A stretch of 64,000 bases of DNA from NCBI RefSeq assembly GCF_029714405.1, contig NZ_CP121650.1:124001-188000 (forward strand), written 5' to 3'. The translations under genes and the position numbers were made by a program. Under the pieces are notes generated by a model. It was not told where the DNA came from, did no database searches, and saw only the letters and a list, made by a program, of their open reading frames with translations. Each line of letters begins with the position of its first letter. The stretch's first letter is position 1. This DNA comes from Bradyrhizobium sp. CB82. Lineage in GTDB: Bacteria > Pseudomonadota > Alphaproteobacteria > Rhizobiales > Xanthobacteraceae. Below are positions 1-8,614 of this stretch, in pieces.

Positions 1-57
1 TCCTGGCCGGCCGCGTTTGGCGGGGCGCCGACGGAACATGCTGAATAAATCGACCAT
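1..57 (-). CDS. lptB: LPS export ABC transporter ATPase LptB, N-terminus only
   Basis: Nineteen codons of a minus-strand gene leave the left edge; the visible protein begins MVDLFSMFRRRPAK. LptB is the cytoplasmic ATPase that powers LPS extraction with LptFG and LptC. The call rests mainly on position, directly downstream of lptC and lptA on the same strand as in other Hyphomicrobiales, plus a basic N-terminal tail resembling rhizobial LptB. No Walker motif is inside the window, so identity is inferred. A purine-rich stretch (GAAAGG) lies about 15 bases upstream of the ATG. The 223 bases between this start and the lptA stop hold no other gene. Confidence 0.6.
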   Translation of the reverse strand, partial: MVDLFSMFRRRPAKRGRPG

Positions 58-280
58 CCCCGCTGTCTCAAGCCTTTCACGACGATCCTGCACGGTGATC
101 CCGCGCTCTGCCGCACCGGCGCGATTCGCCGGCACAGCATGAGTGAAAGGGTGTGTCTTGCCCAGAGAACACCCTCGATCCGTTTCGGCGGATCTCGCTG
201 CCGAGCCCGCCCGGGTAGATACAGTCTTGTCGGGCAGGCTTCAACCTCGCTCCGACAGCACAAGATGTAAGCTGCTGAAA

Positions 281-991
281 CTACTTCGGTTTGCTTGCAC
301 CCGGCAGCGCCAAAGGCGGGCCAGCGCCGGGCTTGGCCGGGCCGCAATCGCCGCCGCCGCCCTGCGGGAGCAGGGCCTGCACCTTGCCGCTGTCGGATTC
401 CACGCGGGACACGCCGGTGGTCATGTCGACCATCAACCGGTCGCCGCGCAGCACGTTCTTGCATTGGGTGAGGACCACGCCGCCCAGCATCGTGATCAGA
501 TTGGTCTTGGTATCGAAGATGGCGGTCTCGCCGGTCACCACCTGGTCCTTCTGGGTGACCACGACATTGCCGCGGGCTTCCAGACGTTTGATCGAGGAGC
601 TGCCGCCCGGCCCCGGCGTTGCCGACTGCATCGAGGCTGACTTGGCGTTTTTCGCCGGCTGCGGCGCCGGCTGTCCCGAATTCGAGCCGCTCGATTCGTA
701 GAACACGACCAGCGTCTTCGAGGTCATGGTGGTGTCGCCCTGGATGACCTTCACGTTTCCGGCGAAGGTCGCCTCCTTCTTCTTGTCCCGCATCTCCAGC
801 GAGGCGGCCTCGATCTGGATCGGCTGGTCGCGGTTCTGCGAAAACCCCTGCATCGCGTTGGGCACGCCCTGCATGGTGCTTTGCGCATGCGCGACGGCAA
901 TCAACGCCCCTCCAAGCGCGAGGGCGCCGGCGCTGAACGCAAGGTTTCGGGAAAAACCGTTGCGCAAAAAATGCTTCGTCATCGAGGTCAT
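281..991 (-). CDS. lptA: LPS transport periplasmic protein LptA (OstA-like)
   Basis: A 236-residue periplasmic protein that forms the LPS bridge between LptC at the inner membrane and LptD at the outer membrane. A signal peptide spans about residues 1-37, with a hydrophobic run ending in AHA-Q. The OstA/LptA beta-jellyroll follows, recognisable in segments such as FAGNVKVIQGDTTMTSKTL and the later RGNVVVTQKDQVVTGE. The tail from about residue 200 is Gly/Pro-rich and probably disordered. The start ATG overlaps the lptC stop in an ATGA, indicating translational coupling, and lptB follows downstream. Length is somewhat above the E. coli protein, as usual in rhizobia. Confidence 0.93.
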   Translation of the reverse strand: MTSMTKHFLRNGFSRNLAFSAGALALGGALIAVAHAQSTMQGVPNAMQGFSQNRDQPIQIEAASLEMRDKKKEATFAGNVKVIQGDTTMTSKTLVVFYESSGSNSGQPAPQPAKNAKSASMQSATPGPGGSSSIKRLEARGNVVVTQKDQVVTGETAIFDTKTNLITMLGGVVLTQCKNVLRGDRLMVDMTTGVSRVESDSGKVQALLPQGGGGDCGPAKPGAGPPLALPGASKPK

Positions 992-1722
992 CTTGAAGTC
1001 GCAGACTTGTTTTGGAGGACGCGCGTTTTCGGCGGCGGCGCGGGCTCGACGGGCACTTGCGGGGCGGCAACCGGCTCGTCGGTGCTGAGCTTGTCGAGGT
1101 ACATCACGACGTTGCCCTCGAAGCGGATGACGTCGCCGCCCTCCATGATCTTCAGGCGGTCGGAGGACAGGGTACCGTTGGTCAGCTTGACGTCGACATG
1201 TTCATCCGAGGTGACCGTGTTGTTGACCATGTCGACGAAGGCCTGGCTGAGATGGGCTTCATAACCAGTCGAGGTGGTGAGCACGATGTTCTTGCGAAGA
1301 TCGAGCTGCTGTTGCTTGTTGTCGAAGTATCCGTTGAGGGCATCGAGGAACACGGTCGATTGATCCTGCATCAGGAGCTTGGCCCTGAGCTTGTGCAAAT
1401 CGACATGGTCGGGATCTCTGATGTCCTGGGTCGCCGTCTTGGCCCAGAGCTCATAGGGTCGCTGGTCGGGCGTGTAGCCCGACAGGTGCGGGGTTTCCAT
1501 GGTGATCTTGGTGCCGGAGACCACCAGATTTCCGGGATCGAAAGCCACTTCCTTCGTGGTCCGGAACTTGTTGAAGGCCGAGACGAAGACGATCATGGCC
1601 ATCGCCACGACGACCGTCACCGGCACGGCGATGCGCAGAATGTGGACCAGCCGGCTGTGACGCGCCGCTGCCGCGAAGCGCGCCTCCAGGGCATCATAGG
1701 CTGGGGTCTGGACCGAATTCAC
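988..1722 (-). CDS. lptC: LPS export periplasmic/inner-membrane protein LptC
   Basis: A 244-residue bitopic protein. A cytoplasmic N-terminus is followed by one membrane anchor at about residues 25-50 and a periplasmic LptC/OstA-like beta domain containing the YELWAKTA segment typical of the family. LptC receives LPS from the LptB2FG complex and passes it to LptA. The start is GTG, supported by GGAG six bases upstream. The stop overlaps lptA by four bases, so the genes form an lptC-lptA-lptB operon. The C-terminus is Pro-rich. Sequence similarity in LptC is low in general, so context carries weight in this call. Confidence 0.9.
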   Translation of the reverse strand: MNSVQTPAYDALEARFAAAARHSRLVHILRIAVPVTVVVAMAMIVFVSAFNKFRTTKEVAFDPGNLVVSGTKITMETPHLSGYTPDQRPYELWAKTATQDIRDPDHVDLHKLRAKLLMQDQSTVFLDALNGYFDNKQQQLDLRKNIVLTTSTGYEAHLSQAFVDMVNNTVTSDEHVDVKLTNGTLSSDRLKIMEGGDVIRFEGNVVMYLDKLSTDEPVAAPQVPVEPAPPPKTRVLQNKSATSR

Positions 1723-1827
1723 CGCTGCTCCGGGGTGTCTGTTGACGCCCGATTGTATCCGGCGCCGCCGGAATATGCAGCCCGCGACAGGCTGTTACGA
1801 CTGTGTCCGAAACAGGGCGGCCGGCTT

Positions 1828-1960
1828 CTCCCTCTCCCGCTTGCGGGAGAGGGCCGGGGTTTGGGTGCCTCCACGGGAGAGACCGCCCAAGGGGAGAGAG
1901 CCCCACCCGCCGCGCTTCGCGCGTCGACCTCCCCCGCAAGCTGGAGAGGTAAAACACCTC
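1828..1960. repeat. composite palindromic repeat, CTCTCCCGC family, copy 1
   Basis: Two imperfect palindromes of the type CTCTCCCGCTTGCGGGAGAG lie about 100 bases apart with a spacer rich in GAGAG/CCGC words. The same arrangement recurs near 16.6, 19.4, 41.7, 51.2, 55.1 and 59.1 kb. It fills the gap between lptC and the RNase D gene and could form strong hairpins. It resembles the RIME-type intergenic mosaic elements described in rhizobia; that comparison is from memory. Confidence 0.75.
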
Positions 1961-2573
1961 AGGAATGCGCAAAAATGTCCTCGGCCTCCCAGCCCTGCAA
2001 ATCGAGCTTCGCCCGCGTCGGCAGGAACTCGAAGCAGGCCTGAGCCAGATCGGTGCGGCCCTCCCGCACCAGCATGGCATCCAGCCGTTCGCGTAGCGCA
2101 TGCAGGTGCAGGACGTCGGAGGCGGCGTAGGCGAGCTGCGGCTCGCTCAGGCTGTCCGCGCCCCAATCGCTCGATTGCTGCTGCTTGGACAGGTCGACGT
2201 TGAGCACCTCGCGGACGAGGTCCTTGAGGCCGTGGCGATCGGTGTAGGTGCGGGTCAGGCGCGAGGCGATCTTGGTGCAGTAGAGTGGCGTCGTCATCAC
2301 GCCGAAGGCCTCGTACAGCACGGCGATATCGAACCGCGCGAAATGGAAGATCTTCGTGACGGAGGGATTGGCGAGCAGCGCCTTCAGGTTCGGCGCGTCG
2401 GTGTGCCCCTTGGGGATCTGAACAACGTCGGCGCTGCCATCGCCCGGCGAGAGCTGCACGACGCACAGCCGGTCGCGATGCGGGTTCAGGCCCATGGTCT
2501 CGGTATCGATCGCGACCGACCCGGTGTAGCGGGACAGGTCCGGCAGATCGCCGCGATGCAGGCGTACGGTCAT
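1959..2573 (-). CDS. ribonuclease D-like 3'-5' exonuclease
   Basis: A 204-residue DEDDy exonuclease of the short RNase D type, consisting of the catalytic domain only. E. coli RNase D adds two HRDC domains that are absent here. Visible catalytic residues are D23 and E25 in AIDTETMGL, D82 in HFARFDIAVL, and Y149/D153 in YAASDVLHL. The conserved SSDW motif is also present. It likely trims 3' ends of structured RNAs in the cytoplasm. ATG start; the gene stands alone, with a palindromic repeat at its 3' end. The fold is certain from the motifs; the substrate is not. Confidence 0.9.
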   Translation of the reverse strand: MTVRLHRGDLPDLSRYTGSVAIDTETMGLNPHRDRLCVVQLSPGDGSADVVQIPKGHTDAPNLKALLANPSVTKIFHFARFDIAVLYEAFGVMTTPLYCTKIASRLTRTYTDRHGLKDLVREVLNVDLSKQQQSSDWGADSLSEPQLAYAASDVLHLHALRERLDAMLVREGRTDLAQACFEFLPTRAKLDLQGWEAEDIFAHS

Positions 2574-2688
2574 GGCGTTTCAAACCTCAGTCAAATCGAT
2601 GCCCTCGCACGAGGCTAATGCCCGGAACTGGAACTGGCGAGGGCCGGCTGGCGGTGTATCCGTTGGCAGATATCCGCGCAAGCTGACC

Positions 2689-4029
2689 TCAGGAACTATA
2701 GAACTTGCGAAAATCAGCCAGGAAGACCCAGAAGCATAGCAGCGCTGCGACGAGCTGAAGGAAGCTGCCTTCGATGGCGCCGCCGGAGATGGATACCGAG
2801 GTTGGAATGAGGATTGCGACCGTCAGGACGGCCGTGATGGCCATGGCTGGAAGATCGACGACGAGAACAGCGGCATAGATCGCCAGTTCAAAGAAGGCAT
2901 ATTCCTTGAGCCGCGGCGAACAGAGATAGAGCGCGTACATTGCGAGAACCGTGATGCGCGCCGCCTCGCGGGGATGATCGATCAGCCATTGGTCGATCCT
3001 GTCCGCAATCCAGCCGGTTTCGGCCTGACCCCCGATTGCGCGAGACACCGACACGGCGAATGGCGCCAGCACCAGCGCGATCGCCGCAAGACCATAGAGG
3101 GCGAAGACGATCGGTCCGCTGTCCGCCAGCCCCCAATGCCTTGCCAGGCCCTGGACGAGAATGAAGAGCGAGGGATTCATCCTGTCCTGGGCAACGCCAA
3201 GTTGCCCGGGAATCTGACCGGAGATTGCGCGGAGCCAGCTTCCGAAGAGGTCCGCGTAAAACACCATCGAAATCAGGATTGGCAAGATGAACATGCCGAC
3301 CGCGGCGGCGATCAGGATGAGTTTGCGAAAACGCGGCTGCGGCAGGAAGTAGAGTGAGGCAAGGACCGGACAGAAGACCAGCTTGAATGAAGTCACGAGG
3401 CCAAGCATGGCGGCGCCAAGCAAGCGCAGCATGAAACTCGTCTTGTCTTCCTCTTCAAGGAGACTGCCACCGAGCAGGAGCGCCAGCGCAACCGCCGTCA
3501 GCAAGCCGGTCAGAATCGAAAAATTTCCGGAAGCCAGTGTCCATTCGAAACCGACGAACGCTCCGAGGGCACAAAGTACTCTGAAACATGTGTCGCGCAG
3601 GCCCGCACGGGGCGCGCCAAGACCGGGCAACAGCAGTCCGCAGAGAATGGCAAGGACGAGATAGACGGCCCTGTGATGATCGACGAGTAGTCCCGCGGAG
3701 CACAAGGGCCGGAAGAGATCCAATGTCACCGGCAGATAGGGGTACGCGAACGTCGTGTCCCGCAGATTGTTGATGATGTAGGGGTCAAGCCCCTCCATAT
3801 TGGCCTCGACCGCGGCGCAGTTCACGTGAAGATCCCACCCGAGTGCCCCACTCGAATTGCCATCGACGACGAAGCTTGCAAGGACCAGGATGGCGAGGAG
3901 CGCAGCAAAGCCCATCAGCCAGGCGCTCGGCAGTTGACCGAGACCGCCACCGGGATGCGACAGGGCGAGCTCAACCTTCCCGACTGACGTCCCCGTCGAG
4001 TTCGGCCGCTGTGCGTTCTCCTTGGCCAT
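2689..4029 (-). CDS. GT87/DUF2029-type polytopic membrane protein, candidate polyprenyl-phosphate-sugar glycosyltransferase
   Basis: A 446-residue protein with about ten hydrophobic segments. The ATG at 4029 is preferred over an upstream ATG because the extra 42 residues lie over the neighbouring gene and look like noise. After the first membrane helix comes the pattern seen in GT87 (DUF2029) GT-C enzymes: an acidic residue in the first periplasmic loop (D66 in GWDLHVN) and GLDPY at residues 80-84. GT87 includes the mycobacterial mannosyltransferase PimE and the arabinofuranosyltransferase AftC, which use polyprenyl-phosphate sugars. The gene lies 20 bases downstream of another polytopic protein and the UbiA gene, so a role in transferring the pentose made by that module is a reasonable inference. 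Acceptor unknown. Confidence 0.65.
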   Translation of the reverse strand: MAKENAQRPNSTGTSVGKVELALSHPGGGLGQLPSAWLMGFAALLAILVLASFVVDGNSSGALGWDLHVNCAAVEANMEGLDPYIINNLRDTTFAYPYLPVTLDLFRPLCSAGLLVDHHRAVYLVLAILCGLLLPGLGAPRAGLRDTCFRVLCALGAFVGFEWTLASGNFSILTGLLTAVALALLLGGSLLEEEDKTSFMLRLLGAAMLGLVTSFKLVFCPVLASLYFLPQPRFRKLILIAAAVGMFILPILISMVFYADLFGSWLRAISGQIPGQLGVAQDRMNPSLFILVQGLARHWGLADSGPIVFALYGLAAIALVLAPFAVSVSRAIGGQAETGWIADRIDQWLIDHPREAARITVLAMYALYLCSPRLKEYAFFELAIYAAVLVVDLPAMAITAVLTVAILIPTSVSISGGAIEGSFLQLVAALLCFWVFLADFRKFYSS

Positions 4030-4048
4030 GTGGAGCGCCCCGGCGCCT

Positions 4049-5791
4049 TCAGAGCCCCGCAGCCTGGCGTTTGGCGGCGGACACGCAGAGATGCGCGGTG
4101 CGGAAGAGCACATCGCCTGCGTCCTGAGACGGCATCGTATCGCAGATCTCGACAACGTAGCCGATGCCCTTGCGCGCGGCGTAGCCGAGCCGCGACGCGT
4201 GATCGTTCGCGGCAGCCGTCTCGGTCATCCTCTCATGCCAGACCGAATAGTAGGATGGCGTCCACATCGCGGCCGCTCCGCGCTTGTAGTCGACCCAGAC
4301 CCGGCGGTGCGAGACGAATTCGAAATTGCCCGCCCGCGACAGGGCGATGTCCGTGATGGAAGGCGAGGGCTCCGCCTCGATGTTGGGTCTCGGCGGCACG
4401 ATGAAGGTTGCGCTTGTTGGCGTCGATGTACGCGCCCAGCTGCCCACATCCGCCCATTCCCGGGCCGCCGCGGAATAAGCCCGATCGAACACGAAATAAT
4501 GCCAGGCACACACCGGAAACAGCACGCCTCCAGCCATCGCAAGCATCCCGTAACCCAGCTTGCGACGATAGGGAGGCAGGGCTTCCGTCGCTGCGTGGAT
4601 CCGTCGGGTTGCCAGGATGATTGGCATGGCAGCCAGAAATGCAACGTCGCCCAGATAGAGCGTCAATACGACCGCGCAGCCGGGTAAAAACAGCGCAGAA
4701 CTGTCACGACGCAACCAGCTCGTGGCCAGGGCCGCAACGGCAAGCCCGGCCAACAGATGAATGATCGTCCCCGAGCGAAGAAGCTGAATGTTGAGGAGGA
4801 AGGGTGACGTGCTGAAGGATGGCACCACGACGCCAAGCAGATAGAGGACGATCGCCCCGAGATAGGCCGCCTGCAGCTCGCGAGCCGTTGGCCCGAACCA
4901 GTACAGCGCGATTGCACCGAGGGCAGCGACCTCAAACATCCCGAGGATGCTGGAAGGCGCGATCGAGTCGATCAGGGAATGGCCGGCAAAATATTCGCGG
5001 AGATAAACAGCATAATCGACGCCAAGCGACTTTCCGAGCTCGGGATTGGTCAGGATCGCATGGAGCACCGGAAACATGATCGGCGCGCTGATCACAGCGC
5101 CGATCGCCGTCCGCACGCAGATCGCACCGAGGCTCGTTTCCTTCTTGATCAGGAGACAAACGGCGATCAGCGCCAGCAACGGCGCGAGCCAGATCGCCAT
5201 GAACGCGTTGACGAAGAACGTTATTCCCAACGCCACGGTCGCCGCCGTGAACCGCCCTCGCGCCGCGAAATAGATCCCCAGCAGAATCGTGCCATTGGCG
5301 ATCTCCGAATGCGTGAAATAGTTGATGAACAGGCCACCGGTGCCGGCCGGGCTGTAGCCGAAAAGCAGCGGCATCGAGCAGACGAGCAGCGTGAACACGA
5401 TCCTGTCGCGCCGATCGGTGATGCCAAGCAGCGAAGCGCAGCACAGGAAGCCAAGGACAGAGATCAGCCTGGACAGAAAATTCAGGGCAAAGAAGATCTG
5501 CTCGGTGTGGCCGAGATATTTCTGGGTATCCCCGAGCACGATCCATATGCCGGACGCGAAGTAGCGCATCGACTGGATGAACACATCGTCCTGGTATTGG
5601 GGCTCATTGTAGAGCCCGGCGACGATCGGGAGGTGGAAGATGTTGTTTTCCACGCCGAAGACAAATCCGCTTGTAAGGATCGACAGCAGCGAGCCGGCCA
5701 CGGCAATCGTTAGCGCCTCGATGAAGGGAGCGGGAAGGCTCGTAGCGCGCTCCCGCCGGTCGATAGGCATGCTCAGACTTGTCTCGGTCAT
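4049..5791 (-). CDS. large polytopic membrane protein of unknown function (GT-C-like layout)
   Basis: A 580-residue protein with roughly eleven to thirteen hydrophobic helices and a C-terminal soluble tail of about 130 residues. The start ATG overlaps the UbiA stop (ATGA at 5791), so it is coupled to the prenyltransferase; the open frame continues upstream but only across that gene. In the first large loop after helix 1 it has NEPQYQDDVFIQSMRYFAS. The paired aspartates there sit where GT-C glycosyltransferases carry their catalytic acid. The C-terminal part contains short Trp/Tyr-rich stretches (VWVDYKRGAAAMWTPSYYS) typical of periplasmic domains of such enzymes. I do not recognise a named family with certainty. 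Context suggests a transferase or transporter working with the lipid-linked sugar. Confidence 0.6.
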   Translation of the reverse strand: MTETSLSMPIDRRERATSLPAPFIEALTIAVAGSLLSILTSGFVFGVENNIFHLPIVAGLYNEPQYQDDVFIQSMRYFASGIWIVLGDTQKYLGHTEQIFFALNFLSRLISVLGFLCCASLLGITDRRDRIVFTLLVCSMPLLFGYSPAGTGGLFINYFTHSEIANGTILLGIYFAARGRFTAATVALGITFFVNAFMAIWLAPLLALIAVCLLIKKETSLGAICVRTAIGAVISAPIMFPVLHAILTNPELGKSLGVDYAVYLREYFAGHSLIDSIAPSSILGMFEVAALGAIALYWFGPTARELQAAYLGAIVLYLLGVVVPSFSTSPFLLNIQLLRSGTIIHLLAGLAVAALATSWLRRDSSALFLPGCAVVLTLYLGDVAFLAAMPIILATRRIHAATEALPPYRRKLGYGMLAMAGGVLFPVCAWHYFVFDRAYSAAAREWADVGSWARTSTPTSATFIVPPRPNIEAEPSPSITDIALSRAGNFEFVSHRRVWVDYKRGAAAMWTPSYYSVWHERMTETAAANDHASRLGYAARKGIGYVVEICDTMPSQDAGDVLFRTAHLCVSAAKRQAAGL

Positions 5792-7128
5792 CAGATCGCT
5801 GCCAGCATGATAGAGATCATCGCCACCACGGTGATGCGGCTGGCGTTGTCCTTGAAGGTGTAGAGGATCGGGTCGTCCGGCATCTCGCGGCGATGCGCCA
5901 TCATCAGCGCGCGGCCGAACCAGTAGAGCAGGAGCGGATTGAGCAGCCACAGCATCCAGGGACGGCTGTAGAGCGACATCACCGCCGAGGACGAGACGTA
6001 GAGCGAGAAGACGATCACCGCGTTCATGCCGCTCGCCGCCGCCATCGCGGCAATGACCTGGAGGTCGCCGATCCTGTAATCGCGGTTGGCGGGATCGGAA
6101 AGGCCTGCGCCCTGACGCAGCGTCAACTCGCTGAAGCGCTTGATCAGCGCCAGCGAAGTGAACACGAACAGCGAGAACATCAAGAGCCATTCGGACAGCA
6201 CCACGCCGACACCGACGGCGCCGGCGACGATGCGCAAGCTGTAGAGGCCGGCGAGCGTGACGACGTCGAGCAGCATCTTCTTCTTCAGGAACAGCGAGTA
6301 GGCGACCGTGGTGACGAGATAGCCGGTGAGGACGGCGACGAAGATGCCGGAGATGCACAGGCTGGCGGCGAGGGCGCTGAGCCACAGCAGCGGTATGGCG
6401 ACCAGCGCCGATGCGATCGGCAGGTCGCCGGCCGCGAGCGGACGATGCCGCTTTGTCGGATGCTGCCGGTCGGCCGCGAGGTCGAGCAGGTCGTTCATCA
6501 GATAGGCGCCCGACGCGCAGGCCGAGAACGCCAGGAACGCCAGCAGCGCCGCGCCCAGCGCCGATGGGCTCATCTGATGCGCCGTGACCAGGGGAACGAA
6601 CACCAGCGAGTTCTTGGCGTATTGATAGACGCGCAGCGCCCGCAGCCAAATTCGCCAACCGACCTGACGGCTGGCCCGCTGGTCGGCGATGTGACCGGTG
6701 GATCGCGGGTCGAACGGCGGCGCAGCCCCATCGCCTGCGGCGAGATCCGCCGACGTCACCACACCATCGAAGCCGAGATGCGCCGCGATCGCCGCGGCGT
6801 GGGCCTCGAAGCGGCCGGCGGCGAGATAGATCCGCTCGCCCCGCGCCCGCGCCGCCAGCGCGCGGTTGAGCACGTCGGCATCATAGGGAAGATGGGCGTA
6901 GTCGATCTTGGCGCGCGCCAGAATGTCCGTGAGCGGCGCCATGCCCGCCTGTCCGCCCGCGCCGAAGCGGGCCAGCATCCGGCCGGGCCTGCTGAACAGC
7001 GCCTCCAGCAGCAGGTTCGAGCGCAGCAGCGCGCCCTCGAGGTCAATGACGAGCGCGCGCGGCGACGCCGAAAGAGACGGTAACGGCTCCGATCCGGCGA
7101 GATCGCGCTGCCATTGGGGCTGCTCCAT
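5791..7128 (-). CDS. UbiA-family decaprenyl-phosphate phosphoribosyltransferase-like protein with reduced N-terminal HAD domain
   Basis: A 445-residue protein. Residues about 24-140 resemble a HAD hydrolase but look degenerate: motif I is D29-L-E31 rather than DxD, and no clear Lys or DD motif follows. Residues 155-445 are a UbiA domain with nine or so helices. The key signature is N212-D213-xx-D216-xxx-D220-R-x-HP-x-K226-xx-RP. This is the exact form seen in mycobacterial DPPR synthase (Rv3806c) and in Azorhizobium NoeC, rather than in quinone-pathway UbiA. The predicted reaction is transfer of phosphoribose from PRPP to a polyprenyl phosphate. It is the first gene of a coupled set with the two membrane proteins downstream. 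Reaction by homology; physiological product inferred. Confidence 0.82.
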   Translation of the reverse strand: MEQPQWQRDLAGSEPLPSLSASPRALVIDLEGALLRSNLLLEALFSRPGRMLARFGAGGQAGMAPLTDILARAKIDYAHLPYDADVLNRALAARARGERIYLAAGRFEAHAAAIAAHLGFDGVVTSADLAAGDGAAPPFDPRSTGHIADQRASRQVGWRIWLRALRVYQYAKNSLVFVPLVTAHQMSPSALGAALLAFLAFSACASGAYLMNDLLDLAADRQHPTKRHRPLAAGDLPIASALVAIPLLWLSALAASLCISGIFVAVLTGYLVTTVAYSLFLKKKMLLDVVTLAGLYSLRIVAGAVGVGVVLSEWLLMFSLFVFTSLALIKRFSELTLRQGAGLSDPANRDYRIGDLQVIAAMAAASGMNAVIVFSLYVSSSAVMSLYSRPWMLWLLNPLLLYWFGRALMMAHRREMPDDPILYTFKDNASRITVVAMISIMLAAI

Positions 7129-7365
7129 TCGAATACGCGCTCTTGACTGATTGGCATGGCCGGCCAGAGGCCGGGGAGCAGGGAAATGGACGGCAAAACC
7201 GTAATTTCCAAACGCTAAGGACGGCTTAATCGGAGCGGAGAAGGTAGGGCGGGATTTCTGGGATCAGGAACCGGCCGAAATGGTTCGGCGCGAGGCAGCC
7301 CTTCGGACCCATGGCAGCGCCCAGGCCTCGATTCGGCCGTCACATCAGGGAGCTACCGAGAAAAA

Positions 7366-7452
<87 letters not shown>

Positions 7453-7590
7453 ATGCCGGTTAGGCACGGGGGCGGTTACTACGGATCGATGACGCGCTTG
7501 TCAAATCGAACGTGGCGAGCCGATTGCGCATCGCAAACCGGCCCGATACAAGCCTGCCTCAGGTATAGCCTTCGGCAGGAACGGACCCCC

Positions 7591-8556
7591 ATGGCATCGA
7601 ATCTCGACACCCTCGTCACGGTTTTCGGCGGATCGGGGTTTTTGGGCAGAAACGTCGTCCGCGCGCTGTGCAAGCGCGACTACCGCGTCCGGGTCGCGGT
7701 GCGGCGGCCGGAGCTCGCCGGCTTTCTCCAGCCCTCGGGCAGGGTCGGGCAGGTCCACACCGTGCAGGCCAATCTGCGCTATCCGGCCTCGGTCGAGGCG
7801 GCGCTGCGTGATTCGCGTGCCGTGATCAACCTGGTCGGCATCCTCGCCGAGAGCGGCGGGCAGACTTTTGATGCCGTTCAGGCCAAGGGCGCCGAGACCG
7901 TCGCCAAGGCCGCAGCCGCGGCCGGCGCTTCCCTCGTGCACGTCTCCGCGATCGGCGCCGACGAGCAGTCGGCCTCGCGCTATGCCCGCGCCAAGGCGCT
8001 CGGCGAAAAGGCGGTGCTGGCCGCGGTGCCCTCAGCCACGATTTTCCGTCCCTCGGTGGTGTTTGGCCCTGAGGACCAGTTCACGAACCGCTTTGCGGCG
8101 CTGGCGCGGATGTCGCCGGTGCTGCCGCTGATCGGCGGTGAGACGAAGATGCAGCCGGTCTATGTCCGGGACGTCGCGACCGCGATTGCCGATGCCGTCG
8201 ACGGCAAGGCCAAGGCGGGTGCGACCTACGAGCTCGGCGGGCCGGAAGTTCTGACCATGCGCGAGATCATCGAGGCCATCCTGGCGATCACGAATCGCAA
8301 GCGGATGCTCGTGCCGCTGCCGTTCGGACTGGCGCGCTTCCAGGCCAACTTCCTGCAATTCGCGCCGGGCGCGTTCAAGCTGACGCCGGACCAGGTGACG
8401 CTGCTCGAGAAGAACAATGTGGTCTCGGAGGCCGCGAAGGGGGCCGGCCTGACGCTGGAAGGCCTCGGCATCGCGCCGGATTCGCTCGAAGGCATCGCCC
8501 CGCAATATCTCTGGCGCTTCCGCCCCGCCGGGCAGTTCCAGCGCAAGGACGCGTAA
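7591..8556 (+). CDS. NDUFA9-like NAD(P)-binding protein (atypical short-chain dehydrogenase)
   Basis: A 321-residue Rossmann protein. GGSGFLG at residues 13-19 is the nucleotide-binding loop, and the body matches the complex I NDUFA9 subunit family and NmrA-like epimerases (YARAKALGEKAVL, FRPSVVFGPEDQF). Alphaproteobacterial members are accessory to NADH dehydrogenase or act as NAD-dependent epimerase-like proteins; the precise role is unsettled. The ATG at 7591 is chosen because the upstream open frame overlaps the tRNA and has no family similarity. It lies between the prenyltransferase and the dprE2/dprE1 pair but on the opposite strand, converging on dprE2. Confidence 0.85.
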   Translation: MASNLDTLVTVFGGSGFLGRNVVRALCKRDYRVRVAVRRPELAGFLQPSGRVGQVHTVQANLRYPASVEAALRDSRAVINLVGILAESGGQTFDAVQAKGAETVAKAAAAAGASLVHVSAIGADEQSASRYARAKALGEKAVLAAVPSATIFRPSVVFGPEDQFTNRFAALARMSPVLPLIGGETKMQPVYVRDVATAIADAVDGKAKAGATYELGGPEVLTMREIIEAILAITNRKRMLVPLPFGLARFQANFLQFAPGAFKLTPDQVTLLEKNNVVSEAAKGAGLTLEGLGIAPDSLEGIAPQYLWRFRPAGQFQRKDA

Positions 8557-8557
8557 G

Positions 8558-8600
8558 GGTTTCACCTCTCCCGCTTGCGGGCGAGGGAGCGCAGTCCCGA
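8558..8600. repeat. single CTCTCCCGC palindrome between convergent genes
   Basis: The sequence CCTCTCCCGCTTGCGGGCGAGG forms one imperfect hairpin unit of the family found elsewhere in the window. It sits between the convergent NDUFA9-like gene and the SDR gene, where it may act as a bidirectional terminator. There is no clear T-run. Confidence 0.6.
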
Positions 8601-8614
8601 CGCGGTAACACCCT

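Noticed and set aside
143..1264. Plus-strand open frames opposite lptA and lptC
   Set aside because: High GC produces long frames opposite real genes; these lack any family motif and lie entirely over the lpt operon.
5792..6658. 867-base upstream extension of the 580-residue membrane protein frame
   Set aside because: It runs antiparallel-free but out of frame over the UbiA gene, is Arg-rich and has no membrane character; the ATGA overlap at 5791 gives a proper start.
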